Shown here: positions 51,748-59,991 of the stretch, piece by piece
Layout: the number at the start of each line of letters is the position of its first letter
How positions within the stretch are numbered: position 1 is the first letter of the stretch
Source of the DNA: DAIDKA01 sp036498905
Lineage (GTDB): Bacteria > Pseudomonadota > Gammaproteobacteria > Steroidobacterales > Steroidobacteraceae
NCBI GenBank assembly: GCA_036498905.1
Contig: DASYER010000058.1
Span: 49,507 to 113,506 of the forward strand
Direction: 5' to 3'
Length of the DNA stretch: 64,000 nucleotides
Translations under genes and position numbers: made by a program
Notes under the pieces: model-generated
The model's database searches: none
Seen by the model: only the letters and a program-made list of their open reading frames with translations
Told to the model about the DNA's origin: nothing

Positions 51748-52400
51748 ACGCGCAGCCGCGCGCGAGCGCCCGTCCGACACCCCTCATCCGGCATCTGGGT
51801 CGGGTCGACTATCAAAGCACCTGGCAGCGCATGCAGCAGTTCACGGACACGCGCACGGCGCTGAGCGCCGATGAGCTGTGGTTCCTCGAGCATCCGCCCG
51901 TATTCACGCTCGGCATGGCGGGTCGGCGCGAACATCTGCTGGCGCCGGGCGCCATCCCCGTCGTGCACACCGATCGCGGGGGTCAGGTCACCTATCACGG
52001 CCCCGGACAGCTCGTCGTCTACGCGTTGATCGATCTGCGCCGCGCGCAGCTGGGAGTGCGCGACCTCGTCACCGGGCTCGAGCAGGCCGTGGTGCGCTAC
52101 GCAGCCGAGCTGGGCGTCACGGCGGCGGCGCAGCGCGAGGCACCGGGGGTGTACGTCGAGGGTCGCAAGCTGGCCAGCGTCGGCATACGCATCCGACGCC
52201 ATGCGAGCTACCACGGGCTGGCGCTGAACGTGGATATGGATCTTAAGCCCTTCGGGCGCATCAACCCGTGCGGGTATGAGGGACTGGCGATGACGCAGCT
52301 TCGGGCGCTGACCACCGTCGCGGACGTGCAGGTCGCCGCGGCCGGTCTCACGCCGCACCTGCTCGCGGCGCTGGGCTTCGCACCTGTAACCACTTTATAA
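51744..52400 (+). CDS. lipB: Octanoyl-[acyl-carrier-protein]:protein N-octanoyltransferase
   Basis: Transfers octanoate from ACP to lipoyl domains, the step before LipA. 218 residues from a GTG overlapping the lipA stop. Motifs: ELWFLEHPPVFTLGMAGRRE, RGGQVTYHGPGQLVVYALID, GRKLASVGIRIRR and the catalytic Cys in INPCGYEGLAMTQL. The order lipA-lipB is the reverse of the common lipB-lipA, and ybeD is 8 kb away. Its last codons overlap the operator of sbp. Confidence 0.96.
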   Translation: MNAQPRASARPTPLIRHLGRVDYQSTWQRMQQFTDTRTALSADELWFLEHPPVFTLGMAGRREHLLAPGAIPVVHTDRGGQVTYHGPGQLVVYALIDLRRAQLGVRDLVTGLEQAVVRYAAELGVTAAAQREAPGVYVEGRKLASVGIRIRRHASYHGLALNVDMDLKPFGRINPCGYEGLAMTQLRALTTVADVQVAAAGLTPHLLAALGFAPVTTL

Positions 52401-52402
52401 CC
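52386..52402 (+). promoter_or_regulatory. Direct-repeat operator upstream of sbp (response-regulator box)
   Basis: GTAACC (52386) and ATAACC (52397) are repeated with an exact 11-bp period, inside the last codons of lipB. The same repeats at the same period occur three times upstream of cysA. Tandem 7-mers with 4-bp spacers are the usual target layout of PhoB/OmpR-type regulators, and such a regulator is encoded at 53499-54173. Confidence 0.65.
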
Positions 52403-52411
52403 ACTGCACGA

Positions 52412-52440
52412 CTGACATCGTGAGGATCCGGCTCTAGCAT
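52412..52440 (+). promoter_or_regulatory. Promoter of sbp
   Basis: -35 CTGACA (52412-52417), 17-nt spacer, -10 TAGCAT (52435-52440). The -35 starts 9 nt after the direct-repeat operator, as it does at cysA. Predicted start near 52447, giving a leader of about 32 nt. Confidence 0.6.
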
Positions 52441-52478
52441 CGATAGCTCCAGAACGGTTTTCTCAAGCGAGTCTTACT

Positions 52479-53495
52479 ATGAAGATCAGCACGTGGTTGG
52501 TGCGGGCGACACTGGTGTCATTGAGCGCGCTTGCGCTGGGCGCGCCGCTCGCGCAGGCCGCCGGCGTTTCCATCCTGAATGCTTCCTACGACCCGACGCG
52601 TGAGCTGTACGTCGACTACAACGCCGAATTCGCCCGTTACTGGAAGGCCAAGACCGGCCAGGACGTGCGGGTCAACCAGTCGCACGGCGGCTCGGGCAAG
52701 CAGGCCCGCGCGGTGATCGATGGCTTGCCCGCGGATGTCGTCACGCTCGGACTGGCCGGTGACGTGGATGCCATCGCCACCCGCGGCAAGCTGCTGCCGC
52801 TGAACTGGCAAAGCCGATTGGCGGACGACAGCGCACCGTATACCTCCACCATCGTGTTCCTGGTGCGCAAGGGCAACCCCAAGGGCATCAAGGACTGGGG
52901 CGATCTCATCAAGCCCGGTATGGCCGTGATCACCCCGAACCCGAAGACCTCCGGGGGTGCCCGCTGGAACTATCTGGCGGCATGGGCCTGGGCCAAGCAC
53001 CAACCCGGCGGCAACGATGCCAAGGCCAAGGAGTTCGTGCGCAAGCTCTACACCAATGTCCCGGTGCTCGATACCGGCGCGCGTGATGCGACCACGACTT
53101 TCGTTCAGCGCGGCATCGGCGATGTGCTGCTGGCCTGGGAGAACGAGGCCTATCTCGCGATCAAGGAAGTCGGTGGCGACAAGGTGCAGATCGTCATCCC
53201 CTCACTGAGCATCCTGGCCGAGCCCTCGGTCGCGGTGGTGGATCAGGTCGCCATCAGGCACGGCACCACCCAGGTGGCGAACGCCTACCTGGAACACCTG
53301 TACAGCAAGGAGGGCCAGGAAATCATCGCCCGGAATTTCTACCGGCCGCGCGATCCGCAGGTGGCGCAGAAGTATGCAAATCAGTTTCCGAAGCTGCAGC
53401 TGGTCACCATCGCCGAGTTCGGCGGCTGGACCAAGGCCAGCAAGGATCACTTCGAAGACGGGGGCAGCTTCGATCAGATTTACGGTCCGAAGTAG
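52479..53495 (+). CDS. sbp: Periplasmic sulfate-binding protein of the ABC sulfate/thiosulfate transporter
   Basis: 338 residues. Signal peptide LVRATLVSLSALALGAPLAQA, then the family signature LNASYDPTRELYVDYNAEF, VNQSHGGSGKQARAV, ADVVTLGLAGDVDAI and GGARWNYLAAWAWA, which form the oxyanion-binding cleft. It delivers sulfate to CysT/CysW. It has its own promoter with the island's direct repeats and is convergent (3-nt gap) with the response-regulator gene. Confidence 0.95.
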   Translation: MKISTWLVRATLVSLSALALGAPLAQAAGVSILNASYDPTRELYVDYNAEFARYWKAKTGQDVRVNQSHGGSGKQARAVIDGLPADVVTLGLAGDVDAIATRGKLLPLNWQSRLADDSAPYTSTIVFLVRKGNPKGIKDWGDLIKPGMAVITPNPKTSGGARWNYLAAWAWAKHQPGGNDAKAKEFVRKLYTNVPVLDTGARDATTTFVQRGIGDVLLAWENEAYLAIKEVGGDKVQIVIPSLSILAEPSVAVVDQVAIRHGTTQVANAYLEHLYSKEGQEIIARNFYRPRDPQVAQKYANQFPKLQLVTIAEFGGWTKASKDHFEDGGSFDQIYGPK

Positions 53496-53498
53496 CCG

Positions 53499-54173
53499 CT
53501 ACTCCACGACCAGCTTGTAGCCCGCGCCGGTTGCGGTCTGCAGGATCTGCGGCAGCGACGGATCCTGCTCGATCTTCTGGCGCAGGCGATGCACGAGCTG
53601 CTTGAGCAGCTGCCGGTCACCGGAGTTGCGGTGTCCCCAGATATGCACCAGCAGCCGGTCCGAGCCCACGGTGCGACCGGCATTCACCAGCAGCATCTGC
53701 AGCAGCCGCAGTTCCAGCTTCGTGAGGCGCACGGGTGCCGCTGCGCCGATCTGCACGGTGTGATCTTCGACGTTCAATCTGATCCGACCCGATGCCAGGG
53801 GACCTGAGTTCTCCATGCCCGCGCGGCGCAGCAGCGCCTTGATGCGCGCCAGCAGGGTGCGCGGGCTGAAGGGCTTGGTTAGGTAGTCATCGGCACCCAG
53901 TTCCAGGGAGCGCACCAGGTCCTCCTCCTCGTTGCGCGCCGTCAGCATCATGATCGGCACCGCGGAGTTTGCGCGGATGGTCTCGCACACCTTGAAACCG
54001 CTGGCGCCGGGCATGTTGATATCGAGCACCACGAGATCCGGGCCTTCGCTGGCAAAGAGCGCGAGGGCGGCACTGCCATCGGCTGCCTTGACGGCCAGGA
54101 ACCCGGCCTGTGAGAGCGTGAAGGCGATCAGGTCGAGCAAGTCGCGGTCGTCATCGGCGATCAGAACTTTCAT
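53499..54173 (-). CDS. OmpR/PhoB-family response regulator of the sulfate island
   Basis: 224 residues. Receiver domain with the acidic pocket LIADDDRD (Asp 7-9), phospho-acceptor Asp51 in VLDINMPG, and Lys100 in LTKPFSP; then a winged-helix DNA-binding domain (VRLTKLELRLLQMLLVNAGR, and LVHRLRQKIEQDP toward the recognition helix). It is the last gene of cysA-cysT-cysW-kinase-regulator, 16 nt after the kinase. Its family binds tandem repeats of the type found upstream of sbp and cysA, so it is the prime candidate to control both. Confidence 0.93.
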   Translation of the reverse strand: MKVLIADDDRDLLDLIAFTLSQAGFLAVKAADGSAALALFASEGPDLVVLDINMPGASGFKVCETIRANSAVPIMMLTARNEEEDLVRSLELGADDYLTKPFSPRTLLARIKALLRRAGMENSGPLASGRIRLNVEDHTVQIGAAAPVRLTKLELRLLQMLLVNAGRTVGSDRLLVHIWGHRNSGDRQLLKQLVHRLRQKIEQDPSLPQILQTATGAGYKLVVE

Positions 54174-54189
54174 GGCAGGGGCTTCTCGC

Positions 54190-56313
54190 TCAACTTGCGG
54201 CGCTGTCCGTATGGATGGGCAGTGTAAAACTGAACCGGGTGTGCTGTGCGGGAGTGCGTTGCACGACGATGGTGCCGCCGTGACGCTCGATCACGGATTT
54301 GACGATCCACAGCCCTAAGCCCAGACCGCCCGGTTCGGGCTCCGCGTCCGAGCCGCGCCGGAAGCGTTCAAACACAGTACCGATGTCGCCTTCGGGCACG
54401 CCCGGACCTTCATCTTCCACCCATGCTTCGACCCGATCGGCATGCGCAATCGCACCGATGCGCAGCACCGATCCGTCCGGCGCGAACTTGTTGGCGTTGG
54501 CGATGAGATTGACGAAAACCTGGGTCAGTCGGGTTTTATCTCCCCGCACCTGCGGCAGATCCTCGGGCAGCAGCACCTCCATGACCTGCTGGCGCTGCAG
54601 CAGCAAAGACTCCACCAGCGCGTGCGCATCCAGGACGACCTCGGCCAGTGACACGCTCTGCTGGCGGATGCTCAGTTGTCCGGACTCGATGCGCACACTC
54701 TCCAGCAGGTTGTCGATGAGACGCGTCAGGCGCAGTGAGCCGCGTTCCAACGAGACCACCAGCTTCTCGCGTGCCTCGGGCGCCATGGTCTGCAGGCCGT
54801 CACGCAGCAGCTCGATGGAGGCCAGCTGGGCGGCGAGCGGGGTGCGGAACTCATGCGAAATGTTGGCGAGTACGCTGTCGCGTGCCCGACGCACGGCTTC
54901 CAGTTCAGTCTCATCGCGCAGCACCTGCACCTGCAGACCCTCGACCATGCCGGAGCTGGTGATGATCGTCGTGCGTGGAGCGGCGTCATTGAGACGCAGA
55001 CGTTCGAGCGCCCGCGCCGTACCCGCGGTGCGCGCACGCACGATCGGGCAATCGGTCTCGCACGGACGAACTCCATTGGGACCCTGCGGCTTGAGCAGGT
55101 CGCCACAGAAGCGCCCGACGGCTGCCTGGGGCTCGACTCCGAGAAGCTTCGCGGCCTGGGGATTCAAATAGCGGATGTTGCGATCGCGATCCACCGCGAA
55201 CACGCCCTCAACGATGCCGGCCAGCACGCCCTGCGCTTCAGCCTCGCGACGGCGCAGCGTGCCGGTGAGATTCACCAGGTTGCGACGCATGTCTTCCATG
55301 GTGCGCGCCAGCGCGCTGACCTCGGCGGTGCCGCCGACCGGAATCGACGTCGAGAAATCGCCCTGACCCAGGCGTACGGCCGCCTCGGTGAGGTCCTGCA
55401 CGGGCCCGGCCACAAACTGACCGAGCACTGCGCCGGCCAGCACCGCCAGCAATGCCAGCACCAGGGCCGTGATCAGCAGCCGATGGATGAGCGAGCGGAT
55501 TTCACTGTCGATCTGCGCCGCCGGCAGGCGCGCTTCGATCAGGGCGATGACCTCGCCGGTATTGGTGGTCAGTGGGAAGCTCGCGGCATACAGATCGAGC
55601 TGCTGGATATGCGCCAGGGCGTAGCGACCATCCGCAAGCCCGGCGCTGTGCAGACTGGTCAGGGCATCGACCGGGGCCGAGTTGAAATTGCGGTAGCTGA
55701 GCAGACGGATCGACAATCCGGCCGCGCGACTGAGATTGCTCGCCAGCTGCGCATCAAGACGGCGCACCACGAAGATGTTCAGGCCCTGATGTCCCGCCAC
55801 CGGCGCAGTCGCACCGAAGATGGGGATCGTCGTGGAGACGGGCGCCGCGAGGAACGTATGGCCCTGCTTGCCGACACTGAGGAAGATTTCAGTCCAGGGC
55901 ACGCTGACGCCGGCCTGGGAGAGGATGCCGGCACCGTCGAACACCGCGCAGGCATCGGCGGTTTCGACGGGGCAGGTCCGACGCAGCGCCGACTGCAGGT
56001 TCCGCCCAGCCGGCAGTTGCAGCGCGGCCTGCACCGCGGGGTCATCGCCGATGCTGCGCGCGGAGGCGAGGGCATCCTCCTGCATGCGACGCAGGGTTTC
56101 GCGCGCCATGGCGCCGCCAAGCTGTACCCGGGCGGTGCCCTGACTGTCCGCCACCTGGCGCAGTCGCTCGCCCGCATACAGCGACAGGCCGCCCGCGACC
56201 ATCAGCACGATGACCACTTCACTGCCCGCCAGCCACCAGCGCAGCCGCGTGGTCGCCGGGTCGATTCGCAGCCGCTCGAGCAGTGGTCCGAGGCGCGCCA
56301 GCTTGAATTGCAT
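54190..56313 (-). CDS. Membrane sensor histidine kinase of the sulfate island (sensor-HAMP-PAS-HisKA-HATPase)
   Basis: 707 residues. TM1 near 29-48, a periplasmic sensor of about 235 residues (NLQSALRRTCPVETADACAV, possibly a Cys pair), TM2 near 285-310, HAMP, and a cytoplasmic PAS domain with an unusual Cys set (FCGDLLKP, RPCETDCPIV). Then HisKA with the phospho-acceptor in NISHEFRTPLAAQLAS and an ATPase with NLIANANKFAP, EDEGPGVP and GGLGLGLWIVK. The ATG overlaps the cysW stop (TGATG). What it senses is unknown; sulfate, cysteine or redox state are possible. Confidence 0.92.
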   Translation of the reverse strand: MQFKLARLGPLLERLRIDPATTRLRWWLAGSEVVIVLMVAGGLSLYAGERLRQVADSQGTARVQLGGAMARETLRRMQEDALASARSIGDDPAVQAALQLPAGRNLQSALRRTCPVETADACAVFDGAGILSQAGVSVPWTEIFLSVGKQGHTFLAAPVSTTIPIFGATAPVAGHQGLNIFVVRRLDAQLASNLSRAAGLSIRLLSYRNFNSAPVDALTSLHSAGLADGRYALAHIQQLDLYAASFPLTTNTGEVIALIEARLPAAQIDSEIRSLIHRLLITALVLALLAVLAGAVLGQFVAGPVQDLTEAAVRLGQGDFSTSIPVGGTAEVSALARTMEDMRRNLVNLTGTLRRREAEAQGVLAGIVEGVFAVDRDRNIRYLNPQAAKLLGVEPQAAVGRFCGDLLKPQGPNGVRPCETDCPIVRARTAGTARALERLRLNDAAPRTTIITSSGMVEGLQVQVLRDETELEAVRRARDSVLANISHEFRTPLAAQLASIELLRDGLQTMAPEAREKLVVSLERGSLRLTRLIDNLLESVRIESGQLSIRQQSVSLAEVVLDAHALVESLLLQRQQVMEVLLPEDLPQVRGDKTRLTQVFVNLIANANKFAPDGSVLRIGAIAHADRVEAWVEDEGPGVPEGDIGTVFERFRRGSDAEPEPGGLGLGLWIVKSVIERHGGTIVVQRTPAQHTRFSFTLPIHTDSAAS

Positions 56314-57182
56314 CAGCGGCTCTTGTATCCGCGCCGCTCGACCAGGGTCTTGATCACGAGCGTCACGACGGCCAGCAGGGTCAGGAGCGAGGCCACGGCG
56401 AAGGCGCCGACGGTGTTGTATTCGCGGTAGAGAATTTCGACATGCAAGGGCATCGTATTGGTGAGGCCGCGGATATGTCCGGAAACTACCGATACCGCGC
56501 CGAACTCGCCCATGGCGCGGGCGTTACACAGGATGATGCCGTAGATCAGGCCCCATCGCACCTTCGGCAACGTGACCCGAAAGAACGTGAGCCAGCCCCC
56601 GGCGCCCAGGGTGATGGCCGCCTCTTCTTCATCGTTGCCGAGCTGCTGCATCAGCGGAATCAGCTCGCGCGCCACATACGGGAAGGTCACGAACATGGTC
56701 GCGAGAATGATGCCCGGCAGTGCGAAGATGATGCTGATGTTATGGTCCTGCAGCCACGGACCGAACCAGCCCTGCAGGCCGAAGAGCAGCACATACACCA
56801 GGCCGGCGATGACCGGTGATACCGCCATCGGCAGGTCTATGAGGGTCGTGAAGAAGCTCTTGCCCTTGAATTCAAACTTGGCGATGCACCAGGCGGCACT
56901 CAGCCCGAACAGGGTGTTGGCAGGCACGACCACCGCGGCGGTGATCAGCGTCAGCTTGATGGCCGATAGCGTATTCGGATCATCGAAGGCGGCAAGGTAG
57001 GTATGTATGCCCTTGGCCAGCGCCGTGGCGAATACCGTGATCAGCGGCGCGAACAGCAACGCGGCCAGGAACAGTAGCGAGACGCTGATCAGCACCCAGC
57101 GCATGAGGGTGCCCAGCACCGAGTCATAACCCGGGCGGGAGCGCAGTTCGGCCAGTATCGCCTGTGAAGGTCCGCCGGCCAT
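56313..57182 (-). CDS. cysW: Sulfate ABC transporter permease CysW
   Basis: 289 residues, six TM segments. MetI-like fold with the loop contacting the ATPase seen in EEEAAITLGAGGWLTFFRVTLP; other CysW motifs are NTLFGLSAAWCIAKFEFKGK, DLPMAVSPVIAGLVYVLLFG and ARAMGEFGAVSVVSGHIRG. ATG abuts the cysT stop (TAGATG) and the end overlaps the kinase start. Confidence 0.95.
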   Translation of the reverse strand: MAGGPSQAILAELRSRPGYDSVLGTLMRWVLISVSLLFLAALLFAPLITVFATALAKGIHTYLAAFDDPNTLSAIKLTLITAAVVVPANTLFGLSAAWCIAKFEFKGKSFFTTLIDLPMAVSPVIAGLVYVLLFGLQGWFGPWLQDHNISIIFALPGIILATMFVTFPYVARELIPLMQQLGNDEEEAAITLGAGGWLTFFRVTLPKVRWGLIYGIILCNARAMGEFGAVSVVSGHIRGLTNTMPLHVEILYREYNTVGAFAVASLLTLLAVVTLVIKTLVERRGYKSR

Positions 57183-58043
57183 CTAGCGCCCCGCCATGGA
57201 CCGACGACGGCCCCAGTGCTGCAGATAGTTAATCGCCCACAGTCCCAGGAAGGAGATGCTCAGCATCACGCAGCCCAGCGCGGCGGCGCCGTGGTAGTCG
57301 TACTCCTCGAGGTGGGTGACGATCAGCACCGGCGTGATCTCGGTTTTGAACGGTAGATTGCCGGCGATGAAGATCACCGAACCGTATTCGCCCACACCGC
57401 GTGCGAACGCCAGGGCAAAGCCGGTCAGCATGGCCGGGATCACGGTCGGCAGGATGATGCGCCGAAACACATAGAAGCGCCCGGCACCGAGGATTTCGGC
57501 CGCGTCTTCCAGTTCACGCTGCACTTCGGCAAGGGCCGGCTGGACCGTGCGCACCATGAAAGGCATGCCGATCAGCGTCAACGCAATGGTGACGCCGATC
57601 CAGGTGTAGGCCACCTTGATTCCCGCCAGAGCGAGGTACTGGCCCAGCCAGCCGTTCTGCGCAAACACCGTGGTGAGCGCGATGCCGGAAACGGCAGTCG
57701 GCAGGGCGAACGGCAGATCGATGAGGGCATCTATCAGCTTGCGCCCCGGGAAGTCGTAACGCACCAGCGTCCAGGCCAGGATGAAACCGAACACCAGGTT
57801 GATGCTGGCCGCGACCAGCGAGGCGCCGAAGGACAGCCGGTAGGAGGCCAGCGCCTCAGCGCTGAGCACGGTGTGGATAAACTCACCCCAATGCGAGGAG
57901 CCGGCCTTGCTGACCAGCGCCGCCAGGGGCAGGAGCACGATGGCGCTCAGGAAGAAGGTCGTGAAGCCAAAGGTCAGCCCGAATCCCGGCAGTACGCTCG
58001 GTTGCGTGTAGGTGTCGCGGGGTGCTGCGCGTGCAGTTGCCAC
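57183..58043 (-). CDS. cysT: Sulfate ABC transporter permease CysT (CysU)
   Basis: 286 residues, six TM segments. Start at GTG 58043 (VATARAAPRDTYTQPSVLPG), 7 nt after the cysA stop; longer frames run back into cysA. Motifs: FVFGFILAWTLVRYDF-like NLVFGFILAWTLVRYDFPG, DLPFALPTAVSGIALT, and the EAA loop ELEDAAEILGAGRFYVFRRI. It pairs with CysW as the membrane channel. Confidence 0.94.
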   Translation of the reverse strand: MATARAAPRDTYTQPSVLPGFGLTFGFTTFFLSAIVLLPLAALVSKAGSSHWGEFIHTVLSAEALASYRLSFGASLVAASINLVFGFILAWTLVRYDFPGRKLIDALIDLPFALPTAVSGIALTTVFAQNGWLGQYLALAGIKVAYTWIGVTIALTLIGMPFMVRTVQPALAEVQRELEDAAEILGAGRFYVFRRIILPTVIPAMLTGFALAFARGVGEYGSVIFIAGNLPFKTEITPVLIVTHLEEYDYHGAAALGCVMLSISFLGLWAINYLQHWGRRRSMAGR

Positions 58044-58050
58044 GGGTGCC

Positions 58051-59847
58051 TTAGGTCTGCTGCGCCGAATCGCCGGGCTGCCACACCACCAGCAATGGGT
58101 TTGCGGTGCGCGACAGCAGCGTCGCAAAACGCTGCTTGAGTACGCCGATGTCCGATACGCCGAGAATCAGCAGCTGATCGGGCGATTCGGCGAGCCGACG
58201 GGTCAACTCTTCGGCCACCTCACCGAAGCCCAGCTCGGTGCGGATTTCCAGACCGTGCACGGCCTGGGCTTCGGAGCGCGCATCGAGCAGGGCGCGCATG
58301 CCATCCGGACGGGCCGCCTCACCATCGTTCGGCAGGATGCCCACGTACACCGCCTGGGCCGACACGTGGCGCAGCAGACTTGCGGCCACCGCCAGGGTCG
58401 CGCGGCGTGCCGGCTCGTCCACCCAATGAATGAGCACGCGCGTCGGCGAGGCGGTGCGGTGCGGCAGCAGCAGTACGGCTTCGGCCCCGAGCTGCAACAG
58501 CCATTGAACGGTATGCACGGCGCCCGGATCGGTGTTGATGACCGCGACGCCGGCGAAAGGGGCGGAGGCGATCCCGGGCGAGTCGCAATCCGCCGCGTTG
58601 GCGATCTGCTGCAGTACCGGTTCGATGCGGGTGCTGACGCGGGTCTTCATACGGGTCGCCAGCTGTACCAGCAGCGGCTCCTCGCTGATTGCCAGCGCCT
58701 GGGCCTCGCTGCTCGCGCAGGCCGTGAAGCTGGACAGCGGCGTAGCCAGCACGTGCAGTCGCCGCACGCCCAGCGTCACGGCTTGTCCGGCGGCCACGGG
58801 GTAGTTGCGCCGGTCATGCTGGGTGCGTGTGACTTCGAGCAGCGCATCGGTGACATCGCCGTCCGCCGAGGTCACGACCTGGCCCGCATCTCCGGCATTG
58901 TTCAGGCGCACGCGCAGTCGCTCATTCGCGCCGACGAACAGCTGCTGCTCCACCGTGCCCAGACCCAGGAAGCTCGCATGCAGCAGTTCGCGGGACGGCG
59001 CGATCTCAATGTCCTCGGGCCGCAGCACCGCCACGACTTCATGGTCGCGGCTGCCGCTGGCCGCGCTACCACCGAGTGCCATGACCGGGTCGGCACCGAT
59101 GCAGATCCCACGCGCCGTGTGTTGCGCCAGAACCAGGTTGGCCGCCCCGAGGAAGGTGGCGACGAAGCGGGTCGCGGGACGGGCGTACAGGTCCTCCGGA
59201 CGTCCCAGCTCCAGCAGCCGGCCCAGGTTCATGATGCCGATGCGGTCGGCGAGCGCAAAGGCCTCTTCCTGGTCGTGGGTCACCAGGATGGTGGTGATCC
59301 CCAGTTCACGTTGCACCTCGCGGATGGTCCGGCGCAGCTCTTCACGGATCTTGGCATCCAGCGCGCCGAACGGCTCATCGAGCAGCAGCACTTCGGGCTT
59401 GTGCGCCAGGGCGCGCGCCACGGCGACGCGCTGCTGCTGTCCGCCGGACAGTTGCGAGGGCATGCGGTCATCCATGCCCTCCAGCGCGACCAGTCGCAAC
59501 AGCTCCTTGCGCCGCTCGCGGCGATCGCGCGCCCGCATGCGGCGCACCCGCAGGGCGAACTCGATGTTGTCGGCCACCGTCATGTGTCGGAACAGCGCAT
59601 AGTTCTGGAATACCAGCCCCACGCCGCGCTCACGCGCGGAAATGTGGGTGACATCGCGGCCGTGCAGCGAAATGCGACCGTGGTCGACACCGGTCAGTCC
59701 CGCGATGGCGCGCAGCAGGGTGCTCTTGCCGCTGCCGCTGGGCCCCAGCAGCACGAAGAATTCGCCGTCGCCGATGTCGATGGAGACATCATTCACGACG
59801 GGTGCGCCCTGGTAGCGCTTGGTGATCTGATCGAGCGTGATGGACAT
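58051..59847 (-). CDS. cysA: Sulfate ABC transporter ATPase CysA with a C-terminal Usp-like extension
   Basis: 598 residues against the usual 330-370. Residues 1-235 are the ATPase: Walker A GPSGSGKST (35-43), signature LSGGQQQRVAVARAL (from 133), Walker B VLLLDEPFGALD (153-164), and the switch His in LVTHDQEEAFALADRIG. A TOBE/regulatory part (VAVLRPEDIEIAPS) follows to about 355. The remaining 240 residues are extra: a linker region, then about 470-598 resembling a universal stress protein (RVLIHWVDEPARRATLAVAA, SAQAVYVGILP, LLILGVSD, ANPLLVVW). The frame is continuous. First gene of the cys-two-component operon. Confidence 0.93.
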   Translation of the reverse strand: MSITLDQITKRYQGAPVVNDVSIDIGDGEFFVLLGPSGSGKSTLLRAIAGLTGVDHGRISLHGRDVTHISARERGVGLVFQNYALFRHMTVADNIEFALRVRRMRARDRRERRKELLRLVALEGMDDRMPSQLSGGQQQRVAVARALAHKPEVLLLDEPFGALDAKIREELRRTIREVQRELGITTILVTHDQEEAFALADRIGIMNLGRLLELGRPEDLYARPATRFVATFLGAANLVLAQHTARGICIGADPVMALGGSAASGSRDHEVVAVLRPEDIEIAPSRELLHASFLGLGTVEQQLFVGANERLRVRLNNAGDAGQVVTSADGDVTDALLEVTRTQHDRRNYPVAAGQAVTLGVRRLHVLATPLSSFTACASSEAQALAISEEPLLVQLATRMKTRVSTRIEPVLQQIANAADCDSPGIASAPFAGVAVINTDPGAVHTVQWLLQLGAEAVLLLPHRTASPTRVLIHWVDEPARRATLAVAASLLRHVSAQAVYVGILPNDGEAARPDGMRALLDARSEAQAVHGLEIRTELGFGEVAEELTRRLAESPDQLLILGVSDIGVLKQRFATLLSRTANPLLVVWQPGDSAQQT

Positions 59848-59889
59848 GAATTGCCGGGAGGTAAGCGTCAGCGTGAGGCTAAGCCAGCC

Positions 59890-59919
59890 ATCCTAGAACG
59901 GCGTAGGTTTGAGCGTCAG
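59890..59919 (-). promoter_or_regulatory. Promoter of the cysA operon
   Basis: On the minus strand -35 CTGACG (59919-59914), 18-nt spacer, -10 TAGGAT (59895-59890). The -35 begins 9 nt after the direct-repeat operator, the same distance as at sbp. Predicted start near 59883, leader about 36 nt. Confidence 0.6.
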
Positions 59920-59928
59920 CTACGACCT

Positions 59929-59956
59929 GGTTATAAATCGGTTACAGGCCGGTTAT
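59929..59956 (-). promoter_or_regulatory. Triple direct-repeat operator upstream of cysA
   Basis: Read on the minus strand: ATAACC, GTAACC, ATAACC, separated by 5 nt each, an exact 11-bp period (plus-strand starts 59951, 59940, 59929). The last two repeats match the sbp operator in sequence and order. It is a likely binding site of the response regulator encoded at the end of this operon, implying autoregulation. Confidence 0.65.
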
Positions 59957-59991
59957 CGAACGGCATGGGAAGCCGGGTGGCCCGGTCGCGA

